From Ancrocorticia sp. (GTDB lineage: Bacteria; Actinomycetota; Actinomycetes; Actinomycetales; Actinomycetaceae), in contig JALCLX010000013.1 in the NCBI GenBank assembly GCA_022648165.1, positions 1 to 46,423 of the forward strand: a DNA stretch of 46,423 nt, written 5' to 3'. The notes under the pieces were generated by a model. That model was given only the letters and a program-made list of their open reading frames with translations. It was not told where the DNA came from and made no database searches. Below, one piece after another: positions 34,317 through 41,467 of this stretch (position 1 is the stretch's first letter; the number at the start of each line of letters is the position of its first letter). A program made the position numbers and the translations under genes.

Positions 34317-35303
34317 ATGAAAGAAGTACTCGTCCTTGGAGGGAACGGACTCCTCGGCTACCATACAGCTCAAGAACTTGTCGCCCACGGATATCAAGTC
34401 ACAAGCCTCGCATTGCCACGCAAACCAGGTCAAAGCGATGTCCCATCGGGAGTCATCCCAGTATGGGGTGACCTGCGCGAGCTGAGCAACGATTACCTTC
34501 AAGGCTTGATGGCCGGCAAGTACGCCGTCTTCTTCGCTATCGGAGCTGACGAACGCACCATCCCACGCGCTCCCGCCGCCCGGTTCTTCTACGAGGCGAA
34601 TGTCCTCACCACCCAACGCGTTGCTCGCATGGCGCGTGAGGCCAACGTGAAGAAGTTCATCGTGTTTGGCTCCTACACCGCAGAAATGGCAGATCGTTGG
34701 CCGGATCTGGGGTATCGCACGCGCAATGGTTATCCGCGTACGCGCCTGTTACAGGAGGAGATTGCGTGCATGGAAGGCATGGGAGTCATGGATGTGATGA
34801 CTCTGCGCTTGCCCTACATCTTTGGCCTGGTGGAGGGGCAACGTCCCCTCTGGCAGTTCGTCATTGACCAGGTGAGGGCACAACAAGATCCAGTAGTCCT
34901 TCCGGGTTCCACATCGGCAGTCACCGCACGCCAGGTTGGGCAGGCCGCCGTCGGAGCTATGGAGCATGGCAAAAACGGCGGGCGTTACGCCATCAACTCC
35001 TACACTCTGACATACAAAGAGCTGTACCAGCTCGGATGCGAGGCAATCGGGAAAGATCCTCACAGCGTCGTCGTCGTTCCGCTAGAGGCCGTGCTTCCAA
35101 CGTATGAAGAAATGCAAAAGCAAACGGAGGCCGCTGGAATCGAACACGGCGTCCATCTACCCGATACCGCGGTATTTCAGTCCCGCAACGCCGTCAACGA
35201 TCCGGACGAATGTGCAGTTCTTGGGATCGAAGACGACGACGTCGTGGCCGCTATCCGCGAGTCGCTTGCGTGGTGCGTTGCGCATCCAGTAGAGGAAAAC
35301 TAA
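34317..35303 (+). CDS. NAD(P)-dependent epimerase/dehydratase-like extended SDR
   Basis: The protein has 328 residues. The N-terminal Rossmann motif is GGNGLLG (8-14), and a strand-loop IVFGSYTAEMADRWP follows near 119. The usual YxxxK of extended SDRs appears as YPRTR (about 140), so the catalytic Lys is replaced by Arg; the enzyme may be altered in activity or bind NAD(P) without classical catalysis. AAGGAAAA lies 3-5 bases before the ATG. It follows tetR on the same strand and may be in the same regulon as the divergent flavoprotein. The substrate cannot be read; sugar-nucleotide and 3-beta-hydroxysteroid type enzymes both belong to this fold. Confidence 0.8.
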   Translation: MKEVLVLGGNGLLGYHTAQELVAHGYQVTSLALPRKPGQSDVPSGVIPVWGDLRELSNDYLQGLMAGKYAVFFAIGADERTIPRAPAARFFYEANVLTTQRVARMAREANVKKFIVFGSYTAEMADRWPDLGYRTRNGYPRTRLLQEEIACMEGMGVMDVMTLRLPYIFGLVEGQRPLWQFVIDQVRAQQDPVVLPGSTSAVTARQVGQAAVGAMEHGKNGGRYAINSYTLTYKELYQLGCEAIGKDPHSVVVVPLEAVLPTYEEMQKQTEAAGIEHGVHLPDTAVFQSRNAVNDPDECAVLGIEDDDVVAAIRESLAWCVAHPVEEN

Positions 35304-35328
35304 CTCGCGAATCTTCCTACGCGCGTAA

Positions 35329-35709
35329 CTAATCGGTCACGATCTCGATTCCGGTGGCCGAGGCGGCATCCTCCATGGCGCCCAAATCAATGACATGAGT
35401 GAAGCCCACCTGCTCCAACAAAGCTGTCGCCTGGCCAGAACGATTGCCTGACCGGCAATACACGTAGTACTCGGCGTCAGGATCAAGCTCGGGTATCGCT
35501 GCCTGCAGGTCACCGGAATTCAGGTCCAGGAGCTGTGCACCTTCAAGATGCCCTTCTGTGTATTCTTCCGGGGTGCGCACGTCAAGAACAATCGCATCGT
35601 CTGGCACTGCCACTTCCGGCTCAGCGTCAGACGATGCGCATCCCGCAAAACCAATGAGGAGGAGCGGAATCGCGATCAACAACGAGAGCGTGCGGGACAA
35701 ACGGGACAC
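35329..35709 (-). CDS. secreted rhodanese-domain lipoprotein
   Basis: The protein has 126 residues. A signal sequence ends in GFAGC with Cys24 as the lipidated residue, followed by a single rhodanese domain with DVRTPEEYTEGHLEGAQLLD and the active loop CRSGNRSG (Cys85). It would sit on the outer face of the membrane and transfer sulfane sulfur or act in redox repair. The GTG at 35709 is chosen because a perfect AGGAGG lies 4-6 bases before it; the ATG ORF start at 35730 would place that site inside the gene. A CsoR/CstR-type operator lies 66 bases upstream, so regulation by persulfide or copper is likely. It converges on the epimerase gene. Confidence 0.9.
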   Translation of the reverse strand: MSRLSRTLSLLIAIPLLLIGFAGCASSDAEPEVAVPDDAIVLDVRTPEEYTEGHLEGAQLLDLNSGDLQAAIPELDPDAEYYVYCRSGNRSGQATALLEQVGFTHVIDLGAMEDAASATGIEIVTD

Positions 35710-35774
35710 AGCATACCTCCTAGGAGCCAACGGATGGGGGCTGGCGGAATCTCACAACATGTGACACCCACAAA

Positions 35775-35790
35775 ATACCCTACCGGGTAT
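35775..35790. promoter_or_regulatory. CsoR/CstR-type operator upstream of the rhodanese gene
   Basis: ATACCC-TACC-GGGTAT is a perfect 6-bp inverted repeat with a 4-base spacer, the pattern of CsoR-family operators, including persulfide-sensing CstR sites. It lies 66 bases before the rhodanese start and overlaps the MFS stop codon. A second site of the same form is at 38062-38077. Confidence 0.75.
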
Positions 35791-37045
35791 ACGTCACGTC
35801 AAGCACGCCGCGTTCTGACACGTCCCCACGTGCGCCCATAACTGCGGCGCAGCGTTCGCGGGCCGTCAGCACCCCATTCCAGATTGCAGCCACACAGACC
35901 ACACTCGCTGCCACCAAAGGCATCCAGCGAGCAAGCGAAGCCCCACCGGCATCCGCAACCACACCCGTGATCGCCGATGCCACCGATTGGCCCAAAACCA
36001 CGCCTGATCCGAGGATTGTCAGCGTGGTAGCTACCGCACCGGCCGGTGCGCGCTCAGAGCCGATGCTGTAGATCGTCACAAGCGTAGGCCCAATGCCAAT
36101 ACCAGCCACAACCAAGGTAAAGCACAGCGCTGGGATGGAACCAACCAGCGCAAAACCGAAAGCGGCGCACAACATGATGGCACCGAACATGGCCCATCGT
36201 TTCTCCAGCACGAACGATACGGGGAAAGCTGCCACAGACAGTGCCATGACGGTTGAACCCACACCCATGCAGCCGTATATCAATCCTGCAGAATCAGCCG
36301 AGCCGAAACTGTCCAGGTAGGCTGTGAGCGACGTCAGCGTCGAGCCGAAGAAGAAACCGAGCCCGAAGGTACCCAGAGCGGCAACAACGATCCCCGGCTT
36401 CATGATCGAGCGAATGGGCGCTCCCCCGGCTGCCCCATCGGACGTGACGCGGCCACTGGGATGCAACGCAAAACTCGTCACGCACACCAACGTGAGCAGC
36501 GAAGCTGCGAGAACCGCAACAACTGGGGAAAACGCCACGGCCAAAGCACCAACGGCCACCGGGCCGAATACGAAAACCACTTCGTCAATCGCGGATTCGT
36601 ACGCCATGGCTCCATTCAGGATACGCAATCGGTTCGCTGGAGATGCTACCTGCCCCACGGCATGCACAAGACGCGTGCGCGACATTGGCGCAACTTGAGG
36701 CGCAGTGGCGCCAACGAAAAACGCGGCAACAAGCACCAGCATCACTGAGATGTCGCTAGTGGTAACTGCCGCAAATGCGGCGATGGCGAAAGAATTCGCG
36801 ATCGCCGCGATGGATAAGGTGACACGCTGTCCGAAGCGATCGGCACTATGCCCAATCACAGGACTGCAGATCGCCGTGCCGATTCCCACAACGGCCGAGG
36901 TTGCGCCTCCCAGCGTTATCGAGTCACGCGCCGTCACGACCAGGGTTAACGCCCCCACAACCAGCATGGCAAATGGGAAGCGCGCTAGAAACGCCAGCGG
37001 GAAATAACCCCATCCCAAGGCAGAAACTACCATTGGTTTCTTCAT
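35780..37045 (-). CDS. MFS transporter
   Basis: These 421 residues carry about 12 predicted helices. The loop 2-3 motif GHSADRFGQRVTLS, typical of the major facilitator superfamily, is near residues 64-77, and a central cytoplasmic loop is near 200. AAGGGGG precedes the ATG at 37045. The neighbours (rhodanese, DUF4395, CsoR-type operators) suggest a role in export of a sulfur, metal or thiol compound, but drug or metabolite efflux is equally possible. Nested inverted repeats lie just upstream. Confidence 0.85.
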   Translation of the reverse strand: MKKPMVVSALGWGYFPLAFLARFPFAMLVVGALTLVVTARDSITLGGATSAVVGIGTAICSPVIGHSADRFGQRVTLSIAAIANSFAIAAFAAVTTSDISVMLVLVAAFFVGATAPQVAPMSRTRLVHAVGQVASPANRLRILNGAMAYESAIDEVVFVFGPVAVGALAVAFSPVVAVLAASLLTLVCVTSFALHPSGRVTSDGAAGGAPIRSIMKPGIVVAALGTFGLGFFFGSTLTSLTAYLDSFGSADSAGLIYGCMGVGSTVMALSVAAFPVSFVLEKRWAMFGAIMLCAAFGFALVGSIPALCFTLVVAGIGIGPTLVTIYSIGSERAPAGAVATTLTILGSGVVLGQSVASAITGVVADAGGASLARWMPLVAASVVCVAAIWNGVLTARERCAAVMGARGDVSERGVLDVTYTR

Positions 37046-37069
37046 ACATAACCCCCTTCACCGTGCCGC

Positions 37070-37138
37070 CTTAGATGACACTGTGGCCCGAGGTGATGCA
37101 CGCAGTAAGAAACTGTGTTATTGCAACAGTTATCTAAG
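37070..37138. promoter_or_regulatory. nested inverted repeats upstream of the MFS gene
   Basis: AACTGT (37111-37116) pairs with ACAGTT (37126-37131). Outside these, CTTAGAT (37070-37076) pairs with ATCTAAG (37132-37138). They fill the 88-base gap between the DUF4395 and MFS genes and reach into the DUF4395 stop. They could be operators for a dedicated regulator or an attenuating structure. Confidence 0.45.
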
Positions 37139-37805
37139 CTAGCGGGTTATGCGCAGTAGCGTCAACGGCCGCGGAAGTAGGATCAGCCACATCGCGCCCA
37201 ATTCCCGCTGCATCGTGTTCGGTTTCGGAGCCTCCACGCCTACAGGCTCCGCCCGGGCAATACAGGGTGGGATTGCGCCGATCAAAAACCCTCTGGAGTG
37301 TGCACCCCACACATATCCCGAAAGATGCCTCCATGAATAACATTGCCAGGCAAAAGCCGCACAACACTGCAATCGCTGCAAACGGAGCCCCAAAGTATCC
37401 CATGGCAAAACATGAAGTCATAGCCATCGCTACACCGAACCACCAGGCGTATGCCTTTTGACTGGCTCCCACCCATTCTGGTTTCTGACGCCTCACTATC
37501 ACGCGCCCCAAGGCGAGGCTTGGGGAATAGCGATCCCCGGCAGTCACGCGTATCAGCATGTCTGCCATGAAGACGATGCCAAATGGCTTGAGCGGCGCGC
37601 CTGAATTCGCCGCGATCGCGAAAGCATATGCGATACCGCCACGGAGCATCAATAGGCCGGCTGCAGCGCGCACGGCACGCTCATTAATAACGGGCACGGA
37701 GTAGCCCGGAACAATCTGGCCGATGACGGGCGCGTCCTGGCCAATGACGGGCGTGTCCTGGCCAATGACGGGCGTGTCCTCATCTTTCCCTGGTTTTCCT
37801 GGCAT
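37134..37805 (-). CDS. DUF4395 membrane protein with N-terminal 7-residue repeats
   Basis: These 223 residues match the DUF4395 layout: VPVINERAVRAAAGLLML, the SPSLALGR loop, and a C-terminal LEASFGICVGC-like segment (here MEASFGICVGC) followed by CPGGAC. There are four or five helices. DUF4395 genes are often near rhodanese or thioredoxin genes, in line with a sulfur-related role. Residues 11-31 are three copies of DTPVIGQ/DAPVIGQ, encoded by a 21-bp tandem repeat placed between the start codon and the conserved domain. The ATG at 37805 has GAGGAG 5 bases upstream. Confidence 0.82.
   Translation of the reverse strand: MPGKPGKDEDTPVIGQDTPVIGQDAPVIGQIVPGYSVPVINERAVRAAAGLLMLRGGIAYAFAIAANSGAPLKPFGIVFMADMLIRVTAGDRYSPSLALGRVIVRRQKPEWVGASQKAYAWWFGVAMAMTSCFAMGYFGAPFAAIAVLCGFCLAMLFMEASFGICVGCTLQRVFDRRNPTLYCPGGACRRGGSETEHDAAGIGRDVADPTSAAVDATAHNPLA
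37716..37778. repeat. 21-bp tandem repeat x3 inside the DUF4395 gene
   Basis: CTGGCCAATGACGGGCGTGTC-type units start at 37716, 37737 and 37758. The last two are identical and the first differs by two bases. In-frame, they give the DTPVIGQ repeats on the minus strand. The unit resembles the non-coding GGCCATAAGGCATGACGG array at 16.3 kb. Confidence 0.95.
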
Positions 37806-37835
37806 CACCACTCCTCGCTGTCCTGCTCAAGAGAC

Positions 37836-37875
37836 GCGAATGCGGTAGGACGCGATCGCGTCCTACCGCATTCGC
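37836..37875. other. perfect 40-bp palindrome between the Cys-rich peptide and DUF4395 genes
   Basis: GCGAATGCGGTAGGACGCGA (37836-37855) is followed directly by its exact reverse complement (37856-37875). As RNA it would fold into an 18-bp stem with a GATC loop. It starts 12 bases after the peptide gene's stop. No T run follows on either strand, so it is either an mRNA-stabilising or partial terminator hairpin, or a protein-binding site. Confidence 0.85.
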
Positions 37876-37887
37876 TGATCACACGCC

Positions 37888-38004
37888 TCAGTGGCAGGTG
37901 CAACGCTGATCCTTCGGCACACCGGCTAAGGCGATCTCAATATGCTGACCACAGCCAGCCCATGTTGGTTTTCCGCACTTCGGGCACGTTACACGATGGC
38001 ACAT
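37888..38004 (-). CDS. 38-residue Cys-rich, probably zinc-binding peptide
   Basis: This ORF is too short for usual gene calling: MCHRVTCPKCGKPTWAGCGQ then HIEIALAGVPKDQRCTCH. It contains CPKCGKPTW, GCGQH and RCTCH, giving six Cys in the domain and two His that can bind one or two zinc ions. I recognise the CxxCGKxTWxGCGxH...VPxxxRCxC pattern as a small conserved family found in actinobacteria and also in fungi; its function is unknown to me. The ATG is preceded by GAGGAG with 6 bases of spacing, strong support for translation. A CsoR/CstR-type operator lies 57 bases upstream, so it is the first gene of a possible peptide-DUF4395-MFS unit. Confidence 0.85.
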   Translation of the reverse strand: MCHRVTCPKCGKPTWAGCGQHIEIALAGVPKDQRCTCH

Positions 38005-38060
38005 AACAGACTCCTCTACGAGATTCTTGACCGGGCAGCCTTGGTGGCTACCAGGTTTCG

Positions 38061-38078
38061 TATACCCCCCAGGGTATA
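38061..38078. promoter_or_regulatory. CsoR/CstR-type operator upstream of the Cys-rich peptide
   Basis: TATACCC-CCCA-GGGTATA is a perfect 7-bp inverted repeat with a 4-base spacer. It matches the site at 35775-35790 in arms and spacing. It would control the Cys-rich peptide gene and perhaps the DUF4395 and MFS genes behind it. No CsoR/CstR gene is in the window, so the regulator must be elsewhere. Confidence 0.75.
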
Positions 38079-38178
38079 TATCTGTGCTTGTTCGTGCAAC
38101 ATTCAGTATGTGTGCGTAACTGTGATATGTGCAGCACCCCGTTCACCGATTTCCGCTGCACATACCACCAGTGTTCTA

Positions 38179-39723
38179 TCAGCCGATTGAATACCCCAGC
38201 ACCAACGGCCCTAGCGTCATTGAGAATAGCGTGATGAGCAAGGCGCCGAGAATGTTCAGAATCAATCCTGCCTTGATCATGTCGCCTATTCGCACATATC
38301 CCGAAGAATAGGCGATGGCATTCGGCGGCGTCCCAGCTGGCATCATGAACCCGTATGTCGAAGCCAATGCAACGGGTATCACCAACATCATCGGATCCAC
38401 GCCCATGCCAGAGGCCACACCGCCCATGATCGGCAAGAATGCCGCTGCCGTAGCGGTATTGGATGTGAACTCTGTGAGCGCCACAATCAGAACGGCCACG
38501 ATGAACACCAAAAGAATGGGAGGCAATCCTGCCAGTCCAGCCGATTTGTCCCCAATCCACGCTGAGAATCCGGTATATGTGAACGCCGCTGAAAGGCTCA
38601 AACCCCCACCAAATAACAGCAGCACATCCCACGGAATGTTCTTCGCCGTCTTCCAATCGAGAATCGCAATACCCTCAGTTGGATGCACCGGGATCAGGAA
38701 CAATGCCAGAGTAATCATCATCGCGATCAGCTCATCGCTGAACGTATCCGGGAAGAAGCTAGGCAGGAACACCCAGGCGAGCGCAGCGACGACGAAGACG
38801 ATGCCCACCAGTTTCTCGCCACGAGACATCGCGCCCATCTCTTTGAGCTGCCTTGCGATCAAATCGCGCCCACCAGGCAGCTCGTCTAACTCCGGCTTAA
38901 ACACGAAGGTGACAAGGATCCACCAGCCTATGAACAAGAAACCCCACGCCAAAGGAACACCAAACAGCATCCAACGCCCAAAAGAGATCGTCACATCGTA
39001 CGTTTCCTGCATGTATGCACGTAATAGCGTATTTGGGGGCGTCCCGATGATCGTCGCAACGGATGCGATGGAAGAAGCATATGCGACTCCGAGCACCATC
39101 GCCTTACCAAAATTGGACTTCAGCATCTCCTTAGCGCCCGCGCCTTCATACACAAGTGAAAGAACCGAAAGCGCGATCGGCAGCATCATCACCGCAGTAG
39201 CTGTATTCGACACCCACATAGTGAGGAATCCAGTAGCGATCATGAGCCCAAGCACAAGCTGCTTTGGCTTCGTGCCAACAATCAACACCGTTCGAAGCGC
39301 AATCCGGCGATGGAGATTCCAACGTTGAATCGCCAACGCCAGGAAAAAACCTCCCATAAAAAGGAAGATCGTACCGCTCGCATATGGCGCCGCCGTCGTC
39401 TTAAACGACTGCACATCCATGAGCGGGAACGCGACCAACGGGACCAAAGCCGTTGCCGCCAAGGGTATGGCCTCAGTCACCCACCACGTTCCCATCAGCA
39501 CCGCCACGGCGGCTGCGGTAGCTAACGCGTTCTCAGGAACCGGGACCTCAGCTCCAGCTACGGAAGGATGAACAATCTTCGGCATCAACGTGTACACCAG
39601 CGCGGCAAGCACAAATCCGAGTCCAATACCAAAGACTTTTCGGTGCAGACGCTTCTTTGGAAGCGGCTTGGCCGATTCGCCCGCCGCCGCGGATGTACTG
39701 GGGAGTATTTCGGGAACGCTCAT
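38179..39723 (-). CDS. DASS (SLC13) family sodium-coupled dicarboxylate/anion transporter
   Basis: These 514 residues have about 11-12 helices and the two duplicated SNT motifs of the divalent anion:Na+ symporters: WVSNTATAVMMLP (first half) and EFTSNTATAAAFLPIMGG (second half). Substrates of the family are succinate, fumarate, malate, citrate or, in some branches, sulfate. The ATG at 39723 is in frame with the conserved domain and is preceded by AGGAG at a long distance and AGG nearer; an upstream in-frame start at 39780 is less likely. It might feed fumarate or succinate exchange in an anaerobe. Confidence 0.88.
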   Translation of the reverse strand: MSVPEILPSTSAAAGESAKPLPKKRLHRKVFGIGLGFVLAALVYTLMPKIVHPSVAGAEVPVPENALATAAAVAVLMGTWWVTEAIPLAATALVPLVAFPLMDVQSFKTTAAPYASGTIFLFMGGFFLALAIQRWNLHRRIALRTVLIVGTKPKQLVLGLMIATGFLTMWVSNTATAVMMLPIALSVLSLVYEGAGAKEMLKSNFGKAMVLGVAYASSIASVATIIGTPPNTLLRAYMQETYDVTISFGRWMLFGVPLAWGFLFIGWWILVTFVFKPELDELPGGRDLIARQLKEMGAMSRGEKLVGIVFVVAALAWVFLPSFFPDTFSDELIAMMITLALFLIPVHPTEGIAILDWKTAKNIPWDVLLLFGGGLSLSAAFTYTGFSAWIGDKSAGLAGLPPILLVFIVAVLIVALTEFTSNTATAAAFLPIMGGVASGMGVDPMMLVIPVALASTYGFMMPAGTPPNAIAYSSGYVRIGDMIKAGLILNILGALLITLFSMTLGPLVLGYSIG

Positions 39724-40140
39724 GAATAGACCTGCTCTCCTGTCGGTGAATTCAGAATGAACCGCACAGTTTGCACTCATCGCACGGCGATTCGTCGCGC
39801 AACCTCACGGTGTTAGAACGCAAATGCCCAGTGGGTGAAAGGCATCCACCGAAAGCGTCTCAATGGTGCATGGCGCATCGGTGCACGCGTATTGTGCGCC
39901 AGCTCACCTACGAGCCGACGCTTGCAAGATAACGTATCGCATGAATGGGACTTAAGCCACAGGTGAGGTGAGGACTGCGAGCGTTGCGCCAAAAAAATCC
40001 TGGTGAGAGGTAAAAACGCCGGCGTGTCGCCGGCGTGTCGCGGTGATTGGCCTTGGTGAGTTCGGGCCAACCACCGCGCGTGGAGAGAAGAGGCACCGGG
40101 CAGTTATGCCCTGTCACCTCCAGGAATAAGCGGGATGAAT
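39724..40140. other. intergenic region upstream of the DASS gene
   Basis: These 417 bases carry no convincing gene. Seen here: an 11-bp tandem repeat GCCGGCGTGTC x2 (about 40018-40040); a small hairpin GGGCA-TAAC-TGCCC (40097-40112) about 29 bases after the SDR stop that could be a weak terminator; and an AT-richer stretch around 39920-39960 where the DASS promoter should lie. Confidence 0.4.
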
Positions 40141-40998
40141 CTACAGGCCCACCGACTTCTTGTACTTCTCAATCAACTCAAAGTAGTGGGGGACCTCTTC
40201 TTGCGGGATCGCACGCGGCCAATCGTCAGCCCGGAAATACGCATCCGTTCCGCCATCCAGGAAGACCACCGATCCGCACATAAAGTTCGCAGCGGGGGAC
40301 AACATAAAGATCACCCACTGGGCGATTTCTTCGCGCTTGCCGAATTCACCCACAGGGATCGGGAAGCTCTTAACTCCTGGTGCTAACTTCGGATCGTCAA
40401 GCTGCTTCTGCAGCAACGGAGTCATCACTGCGCCCGGCGCGATGGCATTGACACGAATTCCCTTGCCGGCCCATTCGGGTGTCACACCAATTGTTCTCAT
40501 CCAGTGCGTCACAGCTGTCTTTGATCCGGCGTACACGTACGCTGCCGAAGCTTCTGGCCCAGCCGCTTTTGCCAAGGAAACCGCCTTGTCAAGATCTCTG
40601 GCCAGAAATGCATCAACTATTTCGCGTGGTAGGCCGGGCGTCGTCGTCGTCGAATTTGACGAAAAGATGACCACTTTGGCGTTACCGGCGTCCTCAAGCA
40701 CGTCATGCAAACCTTCCAGCAGGCGGACAACGCCATTGAAGTTCACCCTCGCAATCGTCTCCTCCTTTCCTGGAATCGGCCCCAAGCCAGCAGCCAGAAC
40801 TGCACCGTCCAATCGTCCGCCACAGGAATCCAGAACCCCTTGTATCGCCGTCTGGATTCCCTCTTCAGTGGCAAGATCCACGTTGACGTCCGTGTTATGC
40901 AGGTCAACGCCGATGACACGATGGCCCTCCCAGCGAAGCTGCTCCGCAGTCGAACGTCCCATACCTGACGCTGCACCCGTTACCGCATATACACCCAC
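40141..40998 (-). CDS. short-chain dehydrogenase similar to 3-alpha-hydroxysteroid dehydrogenase/carbonyl reductase
   Basis: The protein has 285 residues. TGAASGMG is at 7-14, the unusual split pattern VIGVDLHNTDVNVDLATEEG follows, then VLAAGLGP, the catalytic YxxxK as YAGSK, and RVNAIAPGAVMTPLL, ending VVFLDGGTDA. The overall sequence resembles the Comamonas 3-alpha-HSD/carbonyl reductase (GHxIVGIDIRD, LCAGLGP, NLAYAGSK, APGATETPLL), from memory. It would interconvert a 3-keto and 3-alpha-hydroxy steroid or reduce other ketones with NAD(P)H. I chose the GTG at 40998, 9 bases after GAGGG; longer ORF starts add unrelated sequence. Confidence 0.83.
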   Translation of the reverse strand: MGVYAVTGAASGMGRSTAEQLRWEGHRVIGVDLHNTDVNVDLATEEGIQTAIQGVLDSCGGRLDGAVLAAGLGPIPGKEETIARVNFNGVVRLLEGLHDVLEDAGNAKVVIFSSNSTTTTPGLPREIVDAFLARDLDKAVSLAKAAGPEASAAYVYAGSKTAVTHWMRTIGVTPEWAGKGIRVNAIAPGAVMTPLLQKQLDDPKLAPGVKSFPIPVGEFGKREEIAQWVIFMLSPAANFMCGSVVFLDGGTDAYFRADDWPRAIPQEEVPHYFELIEKYKKSVGL

Positions 40999-41164
40999 AA
41001 TTGCCACCCTCTCTTGGCGCCCACATACCCAGATCACCCCCATTTGGGGGCGTGTTGCCTCAGATCGCATCAGAACCGTTGCCTGACCATTTTCCGGGAC
41101 CAACGTCATATGCTCCTAATCACAAAATAGCCGAACGGCAAGGAATGACGGGAAGTGTTCGGCC

Positions 41165-41204
41165 CGGGCGGACGCGGCGAGGCACGGGCGGACGCGGCGG
41201 CTGT
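41165..41204. repeat. 20-bp tandem repeat CGGGCGGACGCGGCG x2
   Basis: CGGGCGGACGCGGCG is at 41165-41179 and 41185-41199. It lies 17 bases to the left of palindromic copy E5, repeating the association of palindrome and short tandem repeat seen at the other loci. Confidence 0.8.
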
Positions 41205-41220
41205 AGCACCTCCCCTGGAA

Positions 41221-41318
41221 TACCTTTTCTAGCTGAAACGGGCAAAGGCCCAGGAGGCTGCGCCACCTGGACCTCGTTTCAGCTAGAAAAAGTCACGGTT
41301 TCAGCTAGAAAAAGTCAC
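41221..41318. repeat. palindromic intergenic element, copy E5, with duplicated right arm
   Basis: The left arm is TACCTTTTCTAGCTGAAAC (41221-41239) and the right arm GTTTCAGCTAGAAAAAGTCAC (41276-41296). The right arm is duplicated once more at 41298-41318 (22-bp period). The centre contains nested hairpins: GGGC-AAAG-GCCC, and CCAGGAGGC pairing with GCCACCTGG. It is located between the SDR start and the tRNA-Ala terminator. Confidence 0.88.
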
Positions 41319-41429
41319 AGGCGAAACGGAACCGGGACCACGCCGCAACACGCCGCCAGAAACACCACGTTCAGGCCTATAACCCGCTAGTGTCTAGGCT
41401 GATAGTTGAAGAAACGGCGTCATCTCAAC

Positions 41430-41458
41430 AAAAAACCCGGAACCTCAACGATTCCGGG
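41430..41458 (-). terminator. rho-independent terminator after tRNA-Ala
   Basis: CCCGGAA/TTCCGGG form a 7-bp stem with a 9-base loop (41436-41458), followed on the minus strand by six T (41430-41435). It lies 10 bases after the tRNA 3' end. Confidence 0.9.
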
Positions 41459-41467
41459 TGGTCTTTG

